This document shows positions 57,256-64,000 of a stretch of DNA of 64,000 nucleotides, one piece after another. Source of the DNA: Streptomyces blattellae. Lineage in GTDB: Bacteria; Actinomycetota; Actinomycetes; Streptomycetales; Streptomycetaceae. The notes below the pieces were generated by a model. The model did not search any database. It saw nothing but the letters and a program-made list of their open reading frames with translations, and was not told the origin of the DNA. Position 1 is the stretch's first letter. Each line of letters starts with the position of its first letter. The position numbers were made by a program, and so were the translations under genes. The stretch covers positions 1-64,000 of the forward strand of contig NZ_WJBG01000111.1 of the NCBI RefSeq assembly GCF_009709555.1. Reading direction: 5' to 3'.

Positions 57256-58740
57256 TCAGCGCGCCGGCAGCGTGCGAGCGGACGCGTAACCCCCGTCGAC
57301 GACGGCGGACGCGGTGTCGAACACCATGACCGACCGTGACGAGGCGTACGGCGGCCACCCCGGATCATCACCGTGGATGAACCGCACGAAGGCGCGATGC
57401 ACGAGATCGGCCAACTGCTGCGGGACCGCGGGCCCGGCCACCCGGACGACCTCCGGATCGTCGAGCAGGCCGAAGACGAAGGGGACGTCCAGGCAGTGCT
57501 CGGCCAGGCCGCTGACCGCCGAGCGCCAGGCGAAGTCGTAGACCCACGTGGCCGCGCCCGGGTTCCTCAGGTCGACCAGGTCGACGACTCGCCGCCGGAT
57601 GACCATGTCGCTGAGCCACTGCCCGGCGACCTCGGCGGGGTGGCGCCCGGGCAGAGAGCCGGCGAACCGACGGGCGACCGCCGGTGGCACGCCGAGCCTG
57701 TCCAGCAGCCGCACCGCGTCACAGCCGTCGAACAGGTGGCGAAAGCGGTGCGCGAGTGCGCTGAACTCATCGCGGGTCGCTCCGATGAGGAGCGGAATGT
57801 CGCTCCCTGCCCCGGCGCGCACCCCCTCGGCGACGGACCACCGGAGCAGGGAGCCGTCGACCACCGGACCCATGAGGCGCCCGCCCGCCATCCCGCGCAT
57901 CACCTCGATGAGCTGATCCGCCGTGGGCTGCTTCAGCGGGCGGAATCCGCCGCCCTGAGCGGCGATCAGGGCGGTCTCGGGGACCGACGAGAAGCCGGAG
58001 CGGCTCGCCGGAACACCGAGACGCGCGGCCACCTCGTGCGAGGTCTGCTGAGCATCGGCCAGGTGGAGGTCGCTGGGAGCTCCGGAGAGGGAGATCGCCC
58101 GGGAGAACAGGCCGCGTGCCCGCTCCGTCGTCAGCAGGGTCAGCACCGAACCACCGCCTGCCGACTGCCCGGCGAGGGTGACGCGTCGGGGATCGCCGCC
58201 GAACTGGGCGATGTTGTCCCGTACCCACCGCAGCGCCAGCAGCCAGTCGAGGACGCCGCGGTTGACCGGCGCGTCCGGCAACCAGCCGAAGCCCTCGAAC
58301 CCGAGCCGGTAGGCGACGGTCACGACCACGACGCCGTCCCGGTTGAAGCTCGCGCCGTCGTACCACGGGCTGGCCGGCGACCCGGCGACGTATCCGCCGC
58401 CGTGGAGATAGAACAGGACCGGTCGCAGCTCACCGTCCGCCGACGGACACGGGGTGAAGACGTTGAGGTTGAGGATGTCCTCGCCCGGGATGCTGGGCTC
58501 GGGGATGGTCGTGATCGCGGCCAGGGGCCTGCGCTGCGGGGTGGGGCCGTAGCTGACGGCGTCTCGGACACCGCTCCAGGCGCCACGCGGTTGCGGCTCC
58601 AGGAACCGGCGTTCCCCGAAGGGCGGTTCGGCGAAGGGGATACCGAGGAACGCCGCGGAGTCCCCGCGCCACAAGCCGCGGACGGGTCCGGCGGTGGTGT
58701 CGACGACCGTGTGCTCTCCGGCCCGGGACGCAGCAGTCAT
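57256..58740 (-). CDS. Type B carboxylesterase
   Basis: 494 residues of the cholinesterase/carboxylesterase fold: oxyanion hole YLHGGGYVAGS, nucleophile GQSAGGGSV (about 191-196), catalytic Glu in GATRDEFSAL and His near AEHCLDVPFVFG. Cytoplasmic, no signal peptide. Second gene of the tetR-esterase unit, 11 bp after tetR. Hydrolyses an ester or carbamate of unknown identity, possibly taken up by the divergent ABC importer. Confidence 0.9.
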   Translation of the reverse strand: MTAASRAGEHTVVDTTAGPVRGLWRGDSAAFLGIPFAEPPFGERRFLEPQPRGAWSGVRDAVSYGPTPQRRPLAAITTIPEPSIPGEDILNLNVFTPCPSADGELRPVLFYLHGGGYVAGSPASPWYDGASFNRDGVVVVTVAYRLGFEGFGWLPDAPVNRGVLDWLLALRWVRDNIAQFGGDPRRVTLAGQSAGGGSVLTLLTTERARGLFSRAISLSGAPSDLHLADAQQTSHEVAARLGVPASRSGFSSVPETALIAAQGGGFRPLKQPTADQLIEVMRGMAGGRLMGPVVDGSLLRWSVAEGVRAGAGSDIPLLIGATRDEFSALAHRFRHLFDGCDAVRLLDRLGVPPAVARRFAGSLPGRHPAEVAGQWLSDMVIRRRVVDLVDLRNPGAATWVYDFAWRSAVSGLAEHCLDVPFVFGLLDDPEVVRVAGPAVPQQLADLVHRAFVRFIHGDDPGWPPYASSRSVMVFDTASAVVDGGYASARTLPAR

Positions 58741-58751
58741 CGGGTCAATCC

Positions 58752-59360
58752 CTACAGATCGACGGTCAGCACCGACTGCAGGTACCGGCGCATCTCTGCT
58801 GCCATGTCGACCGAGTCACGATCGAACAGCCATTGCAGTTCCAGCCCGTCCATCAACGCCACCAGCGACCGCGCGGCGCTCACACAGTCGATACCGGGCT
58901 TGACCTGTCCGTTCACGGCCGCGTGTTCGAACGCCCGGCGCGTCGCCTCGATCACCTGTGCATAGCGGCGGATGAAGTAGTCATGTGCCGGATGGTCCGG
59001 TGACGTGGCCTCGGCCGACAGCGTGGCGTAGAGCTCGACGAGTTCGGGGGTCGTCTCGTTGTATTTTGCGACGTCCAACGTGGCGCGCAGCATCTCCACA
59101 CCTTTCGGCGGCGGATCGCCCATCCGCTTCCGTGTCTCGGCGTCACGCCAGGTCAGGACTGCTTCGAGCAGGCGGGTCTTGTTCGGGTAGTGATGCAGCA
59201 CCCCGGCCTGGCTCAGCCCGACCCGGTCGGCGACATCACGGAGCGATCCCTTGTGGAAGCCGGAGCCGGAGAACACCTCGACCGCTGCCTGGAGGATCTC
59301 CTGGCGCCGGGCGCCGCTCTTGGCGTACTCACCCCGGGCTTTGCGGGTCGTCGACGTCAT
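58752..59360 (-). CDS. TetR-family regulator
   Basis: 202 residues with an N-terminal TetR helix-turn-helix (RQEILQAAVEVFSGSGFHKG, LRDVADRVGLSQAGVLHHYP). ATG 59360 lies 7 bases after TATATT on the minus strand and no ribosome-binding site is present, so the message is probably leaderless. It heads the tetR-esterase unit and diverges from the ABC importer; a shared motif at both promoters suggests it controls both. Confidence 0.88.
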   Translation of the reverse strand: MTSTTRKARGEYAKSGARRQEILQAAVEVFSGSGFHKGSLRDVADRVGLSQAGVLHHYPNKTRLLEAVLTWRDAETRKRMGDPPPKGVEMLRATLDVAKYNETTPELVELYATLSAEATSPDHPAHDYFIRRYAQVIEATRRAFEHAAVNGQVKPGIDCVSAARSLVALMDGLELQWLFDRDSVDMAAEMRRYLQSVLTVDL

Positions 59361-59676
59361 GGTGAGGAATATAGCCCAGATGGCGGACGAAAACCTAGTG
59401 ACTGGTCGGATCTTTGTCCTGTCGACGGCTTGGCGGGTCGGTGCCGGCGAGTGCGGTGAACTGGGTTCAGTCACTCCGATTCCTGCAGCATGCTGGGTGT
59501 TCTCATCGGCCGACTCGGCGCGGAAACGCCACTGATACTCCATTGCAACCGTGCGACGGTCATGTGAAGGGGCCCATAAAGTTGAAAAAGACCCCTAGCG
59601 CTCGGTCGGTTTTGAGTCTAGCGTCCGCTACCACAGCCCGCCCTGAGCGGGTGGCGCCGAACGAAAAGGATCACTC
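59361..59676. promoter_or_regulatory. Divergent promoter region, tetR and ABC importer
   Basis: 316 bp, no gene. TATATT (59368-59373, minus strand) is the tetR -10-like box. CCTAGTGACTGGTCGG (59394-59409) and CCTAGCGCTCGGTCGG (59594-59609) match at 12 of 16 bases and are exactly 200 bp apart, one near each promoter. They are the best candidate TetR operators. Confidence 0.55.
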
Positions 59677-61221
59677 GTGGTTCCGATCAGAACGGCCGTG
59701 CTCGCGGCGTCGACGCTCGCTCTCGCGCTGGCGATGACCTCCTGCAGCAGCGGCACCGAAAGCTCAAGCGGCGGCCAGAACTCCAACGGCACACTCACCC
59801 TGGGCTCCGTAGTACTGCCTTCGTCCTATGCGGCAGACGCCGCGGTGTGGGGCAACCAGTCGGTCTACGAGCAGGCTGTCTACGACACCCTGGTGCGCGA
59901 GACCCCAGACCTCAAGATCGAGCCGTCGCTGGCGACCAGTTGGTCGTACAACGCGGACAAGACGGTGCTCACCATGAAGCTGCGCACCGACGTCAAGTTC
60001 TCGGACGGGACGGCGTTCAACGCCGATGCGGCGGCCCAGAACCTGACCAGGTTCAAGAACGGCACCTCATCGCTCAGGAACTATCTGAGCCAGATGACCA
60101 AGGCTGAGGCGGTCGACGCCGCCACGCTGCGGATCACCCTGAGCGAGCCCAACCCGGCGCTGCTGCAGTACCTGTCCCAGGCGGCGGGCCTGCAGCAGAG
60201 CCCGAAGAGCTTCGACGCACCGGACGAGGCGACGAACCCGGTGGGTTCCGGCCCGTACATCCTGGACACGTCGAAGACGGTGGTCGGTTCGAAGTACGTG
60301 TACAAGAAGAACCCGGACTACTGGGCGCCGCAGGACCAGCACTACAACGACCTGGTGATCAACGTCTACCAGACGACTCCCACCCAGGTGAACGCGGTGC
60401 GCGGCGGGCAGGTCAACGGACTCGCGCTGATCGACAACTCCGCCGTCGACCAGCTGAAGTCGGCCGGCTACGACATCGAGAACTGGGAGCTCAACGTCGT
60501 GGGCCTGCTCCTGCTGGACCGGGACGGGAAGCTCACTCCCGCGATGAAGGACGTCCGCGTGCGGCAGGCGATCAACTACGCGATCGACCGCGACGCGATG
60601 CTGAAGGGGGCGGGCCAGGGGATGGGCACCACCACCACCCAGTTCTTCAAGCCCAGCGACACCGCCTCCTACGACAAGTCGCTGGACAGCAAGTACCCCT
60701 ACGACCCCGACAAGGCCAAGCAACTGCTGCAGGAAGCCGGCTACGGCAACGGATTCTCCGTCACGATGCCCCAGCTGGCGACCGGCAGCACGGCCCAGTA
60801 CGACCTGGTCAAGCAGTACCTCGGCGATGTCGGCATCAACGTCAAGTTCGTCAACGAGCCGGCCAACAACTTCCTCGCCGACGTCTCCGGCGCCAAGTTC
60901 TCCGCCGTCTCCGCCCTTCCGCTCCAGGCGGATCCGACGGCCTGGCAGGTGGCGAACTTCAAGCTGCTGCCCGATGCGACGTGGAACCCGTTCCACACGG
61001 CCGACCCCGAGGTGGAGTCGCTGGCCAAGACCATCCAGACCGGCTCGTCCACCGAGGCCGCGGCGGCCAGCAAGGAACTCAACCGGTACATCGTCGACCA
61101 GGCGTGGTTCGCCCCCTGGTACCGGCCCCTGCAGAGCTTCGTGGTGGACAGCAACACCAAGGTGACGCCGCAGCAGGACAACGCCTACCCATACCTGTGG
61201 AACATCGAGCCGAAGTCCTGA
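59677..61221 (+). CDS. Peptide/nickel-type ABC transporter substrate-binding lipoprotein
   Basis: 514 residues. N-terminal lipoprotein signal with lipobox LAMTSC (Cys 23), then the SBP_bac_5 fold (SYAADAAVWGNQSVYEQAVY, LSDGT-like FSDGTAFNADAAAQNLTRF, NPVGSGPYIL). Binds peptides or other small polar molecules outside the membrane and delivers them to the permease. GTG 59677 with AAGGA upstream. First gene of the importer. Confidence 0.92.
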   Translation: MVPIRTAVLAASTLALALAMTSCSSGTESSSGGQNSNGTLTLGSVVLPSSYAADAAVWGNQSVYEQAVYDTLVRETPDLKIEPSLATSWSYNADKTVLTMKLRTDVKFSDGTAFNADAAAQNLTRFKNGTSSLRNYLSQMTKAEAVDAATLRITLSEPNPALLQYLSQAAGLQQSPKSFDAPDEATNPVGSGPYILDTSKTVVGSKYVYKKNPDYWAPQDQHYNDLVINVYQTTPTQVNAVRGGQVNGLALIDNSAVDQLKSAGYDIENWELNVVGLLLLDRDGKLTPAMKDVRVRQAINYAIDRDAMLKGAGQGMGTTTTQFFKPSDTASYDKSLDSKYPYDPDKAKQLLQEAGYGNGFSVTMPQLATGSTAQYDLVKQYLGDVGINVKFVNEPANNFLADVSGAKFSAVSALPLQADPTAWQVANFKLLPDATWNPFHTADPEVESLAKTIQTGSSTEAAAASKELNRYIVDQAWFAPWYRPLQSFVVDSNTKVTPQQDNAYPYLWNIEPKS

Positions 61222-61226
61222 AGCCT

Positions 61227-61270
61227 CCCGGCTGCTTCCCGGCTGCTTCCCAGCTGCCTTCCAGCTGCCT
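61227..61270. repeat. 11-bp tandem repeat between importer genes
   Basis: Four consecutive 11-mers (61227, 61238, 61249, 61260), the first two identical (CCCGGCTGCTT), the others variant, followed by a partial copy. They occupy the gap between the binding-protein and first permease genes and may affect the relative expression of the two. Confidence 0.9.
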
Positions 61271-61347
61271 TCCAGCGTGACGACGACCCCCCATTCCCCG
61301 GCGCGGCGGCCCCACACCGCCGCCCCGTTTCTCCCAGGGACATCACC

Positions 61348-62289
61348 GTGTACCGATTCATCGTGCGGCGACTCGCTTCGGGTGTCGTCCTCATCGCGAT
61401 TCTGACCACACTCACCTTCTTCCTCCTCTATCTCTCAGGCGGAGACATCGCCCGTCGCATCGTCGGAGAGGGGGCCACCGAGGAAGCCGTCCAGGCGAAG
61501 GCGCACGAACTCGGCCTGGACCGGTCGGTCTGGTCCCAGTTCACCGACTGGCTCTCCCACGCGGTCAGCGGCGACCTCGGCTCGTCCTGGTTCAACGGCC
61601 AGCCTGTCTCGGACGCGATCTCCAGCCGGCTGTCGGTGACGCTGTCGCTGGTGATCGGCGCGACGCTGCTCACCGCCGTGCTCGCCACCGTGCTCGGTGT
61701 CGTCGCCGCTACCCGCGGTGGCTGGGTGGACCGGGTGGTGCAGTTCCTCGGAGTGCTGGGGCACGCCATCCCGAACTTCCTGATCGCGATCGGCCTGGTG
61801 TCCCTCCTCGCCGTTCAGTGGCACTGGTTCGACGCGACCGGGTACACCGAGTTCGCCGACTCGCCGTCCCGGTGGTTGTCCTCCATCACCCTGCCCGTGC
61901 TCGCACTGGTCACCGGCGCTGTTTCCAGCGTCGCGCAGCAGGTCCGCGGCGCGGTCATCGACGCGCTGCGGCAGGACTACGTCCGTACGTTGCGCAGCCG
62001 CGGCCTCTCCGAGACGCGCGTGATCTACCGGCACGTGCTGCGCAACGCGGCCGGTCCGGCGCTGTCCTACCTCGGTGTGCAGTTCGTCGGCCTGATCGGC
62101 GGAGCGGTGATCATCGAGCAGATCTTCGCCATCCCCGGTCTCGGCCAGGTCGCCGTCGGGGCCACCAGCCAGGGTGACATTCCTCTGGTGATGGGTCTGG
62201 TCATGGTCACCGCGGTGATCGTCGTAGTCCTCAATCTCCTGGTCGACCTGGCTCAGGGTTGGCTCAATCCGAAGGTGCGTCACGCATGA
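61348..62289 (+). CDS. ABC transporter permease, DppB type
   Basis: 313-residue inner-membrane permease with six predicted membrane segments (first at about 9-29) and the family EAA-like loop QDYVRTLRSRGLSETRVIYRH that contacts the ATPase. GTG start. It overlaps the next gene (ATGA at 62286). Confidence 0.92.
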   Translation: MYRFIVRRLASGVVLIAILTTLTFFLLYLSGGDIARRIVGEGATEEAVQAKAHELGLDRSVWSQFTDWLSHAVSGDLGSSWFNGQPVSDAISSRLSVTLSLVIGATLLTAVLATVLGVVAATRGGWVDRVVQFLGVLGHAIPNFLIAIGLVSLLAVQWHWFDATGYTEFADSPSRWLSSITLPVLALVTGAVSSVAQQVRGAVIDALRQDYVRTLRSRGLSETRVIYRHVLRNAAGPALSYLGVQFVGLIGGAVIIEQIFAIPGLGQVAVGATSQGDIPLVMGLVMVTAVIVVVLNLLVDLAQGWLNPKVRHA

Positions 62290-64000
62290 GCGAGTCACTG
62301 TCCGCCTCCCTGGAGACCCCGGCGACGGCCGCCGCACCGAAGGGCCTGTTCCGGCGCCTGCTGAAGAATCCGCTCGGCGCCGCTTCGCTCGGTGTGCTGA
62401 CCTTGATCGTCCTGACGGCGCTGCTGGCGCCGGTGCTCGCCCCGCACGACCCGGACGCCGCCTCGGCGAACGACATCCTGGCCTCCCCGAGTTCGAACTT
62501 CCTCCTCGGTGCGGACGGCTCCGGACACGACATCCTCTCCCGGCTGCTGTACGCCTCCCGGGTGAGCCTGGCCGGTGCCGCGCTCGCCCTGGCCGTCGCA
62601 GCAGCCCTGGGCGTCACCGCCGGCCTGGTCTCCGGCTACTACGGCCGGTGGTTCGAGACGGCGTCCACCTGGGTCACCAACCTGCTGATGGCCCTGCCCG
62701 GCGTGGTCGCGCTGCTCGCCGTCCGCGCCGCCGTCGGACCCTCTCTCTGGACCACGATGGCGATCTTCGGCGTGCTGTTGTCGCCCGCGTTCTATCGCGT
62801 GGTCTACACCGCGGTGTCCGGGGTGCGCAACGAGTTGTACGTCGACGCGGCGCGCGTCTCCGGGCTGCGGGACCCGCGGATCATCTCGCGACACATCCTC
62901 ATCGTGGTCCGCGCCCCGGCGATCATCCTCGCGGCCAGCATCGGAAGCGTCGCGATCGCCATCCAGTCCGGCATCACCTTCCTGGGCCTGGGCGACCCCT
63001 CGGTCCCCACCTGGGGCGGGATGCTGAACGACGCGTTCGCCAACATGTACACCGCTCCGCTGCAACTGACCTGGCCGAGCCTCGCGATCGGGCTGACCGC
63101 CATCTCCCTGACCCTGCTGTCGAACGCCCTGCGGGACGAGTTGGAGCGCAGCAGCCGGCCGAAGCGGCGGCGCGGACGCCGCGACGCCGGCACCGCGACG
63201 GTCCGTCACGAGCCGGTGCTGGTGCACGAGGACACCGAGGACACCGAGGACGCCCCGAGTGGCGAGATCCTGCTCGACGTCCAGGGACTGACGGTCAGTT
63301 ACGACCAGGCCGACGGCTCGGCCAAGACCGTGGTCGAGGACGTGTCCCTGACCGTGCGCCGCGGCGAGGTCCACGGCCTGATCGGAGAGTCCGGGTCGGG
63401 CAAGACCCAGACCGCGTTCGCGATCATGCGCCTGATGCCGCCGGGCGGCCAGGTCGCCGGATCGATCCTGTTCGAAGGCGCGGACCTGGCGCGGCTGTCG
63501 GCCAAGGAGATGACCAGGCTACGCGGCAAGAAGATCGCCTACATCCCGCAGGAGCCGATGAGCAACATCGATCCGTCGTTCTCCATCGGCAGCCAGCTGG
63601 TCGAGCCGATGCGCGTCCAGCTCGGCCTGAGCAAGGCCGAGGCGCGCGACCGGGCGCTGCGGCTGCTGGCCCGAGTGGGGATCCCGGACCCCGAGCGGAC
63701 CTTCAACGCCTACCCGCACGAGGTCTCCGGCGGCATGGCCCAACGCGTCCTCATCGCCGGAGCCGTCTCCTGCGATCCGGACCTGCTGATCGCCGACGAA
63801 CCCACCACCGCGCTCGACGTCACCGTCCAGGCCGAGGTGCTCGACCTGCTGCGCGACCTGCAGTCCGATCTGAACATGGGCGTCATCCTCGTCACGCACA
63901 ACTTCGGCGTGGTGGCCGACCTGTGCGACCGCGTGTCGGTCATGCGCGGTGGACGGATCGTCGAAACCGGCGCCGTGCAGTCGATCTTCGACGACCCACG
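62286..64000 (+). CDS. Fused ABC transporter permease (DppC type) and ATPase (DppD type), truncated by window end
   Basis: One open frame of at least 571 residues. Residues about 1-285 are a DppC-type permease (VDAARVSGLRDPRIISRHIL as its ATPase-contact loop), then an acidic linker with a DTEDTED repeat, then an ABC ATPase from about 325 with Walker A GESGSGKTQ, ABC signature VSGGMAQRVLI and Walker B LLIADEP. No stop codon separates the parts. Such fusions occur in actinobacteria. The C-terminus lies beyond base 64000, and a second ATPase may follow. Confidence 0.9.
   Translation, partial: MSESLSASLETPATAAAPKGLFRRLLKNPLGAASLGVLTLIVLTALLAPVLAPHDPDAASANDILASPSSNFLLGADGSGHDILSRLLYASRVSLAGAALALAVAAALGVTAGLVSGYYGRWFETASTWVTNLLMALPGVVALLAVRAAVGPSLWTTMAIFGVLLSPAFYRVVYTAVSGVRNELYVDAARVSGLRDPRIISRHILIVVRAPAIILAASIGSVAIAIQSGITFLGLGDPSVPTWGGMLNDAFANMYTAPLQLTWPSLAIGLTAISLTLLSNALRDELERSSRPKRRRGRRDAGTATVRHEPVLVHEDTEDTEDAPSGEILLDVQGLTVSYDQADGSAKTVVEDVSLTVRRGEVHGLIGESGSGKTQTAFAIMRLMPPGGQVAGSILFEGADLARLSAKEMTRLRGKKIAYIPQEPMSNIDPSFSIGSQLVEPMRVQLGLSKAEARDRALRLLARVGIPDPERTFNAYPHEVSGGMAQRVLIAGAVSCDPDLLIADEPTTALDVTVQAEVLDLLRDLQSDLNMGVILVTHNFGVVADLCDRVSVMRGGRIVETGAVQSIFDDP

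Overview
The window is high-GC actinobacterial DNA and almost certainly from a Streptomyces chromosome. The left part carries bldD, then pyrR-pyrB-pyrC-X-carA-carB-pyrD-pyrF, sihF, gmk, rpoZ, coaBC, metK, priA, fmt, rsmB and rpe. This is the conserved core order I know from Streptomyces, and the BldD and sIHF proteins look essentially identical to the S. coelicolor ones. GTG starts are common, and many stop/start codons overlap as ATGA or GTGA.

Layout. (1) 1-1786: an intact IS1182-family element whose left inverted repeat begins at the first base of the window. (2) 1851-2677: bldD (minus) and the pyrR leader, which contains a convincing PyrR-binding hairpin that covers the pyrR ribosome-binding site. 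(3) 2678-12687: the complete UMP pathway in one operon, with an extra small membrane protein between pyrC and carA. (4) 12964-25833: housekeeping genes (sihF, gmk, rpoZ, coaBC, metK, the helicase-degenerate PriA, a small HTH protein, fmt, rsmB, an MMPL transporter, rpe). (5) 25936-27361: a SorC-type regulator and an orphan barstar.

(6) 27387-54008 is the accessory core. A long leftward catabolic series (41142 down to 27387) encodes two acyl-CoA-dehydrogenase-fold monooxygenases, a flavin reductase fused to an IclR-type sensor domain, two mycofactocin-type short-chain dehydrogenases, a luciferase-type monooxygenase, an HSL-type hydrolase, an acyl-CoA ligase, an M19-like protein that has lost most metal ligands, a VOC-fold protein, an FAH-family hydrolase and an acylating semialdehyde dehydrogenase. 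It is divergent from a 1019-residue STAND ATPase/BTAD regulator. Next come an AcoR-type regulator lacking the sigma-54 contact motif and the complete mycofactocin cluster: mftR (plus), mftABCDEF (minus, all start/stop coupled) and mftG (plus). My inference is that this is an alicyclic or terpenoid alcohol (or related aromatic) catabolic island built around the peptide-derived redox cofactor mycofactocin: MftA-F make the cofactor, the two SDRs use it, and MftG returns electrons to the cell.

(7) 54039-57183: a Cys-type sulfatase, its PadR regulator, and a divergent formylglycine-generating enzyme that would activate the sulfatase. (8) 57256-64000: a TetR regulator with a carboxylesterase (minus), divergent from a peptide-type ABC importer whose second permease and first ATPase are fused in one reading frame that runs off the window.

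Other structure: three copies of a dispersed intergenic repeat (25006, 31571, 44360), two of which sit at the 3' ends of the divergent catabolic units; many short perfect tandem duplications in the accessory region; strong hairpin terminators; and candidate operators at the mftA, mftR, tetR/ABC and padR/FGE promoters. I saw no rRNA, tRNA or CRISPR array.
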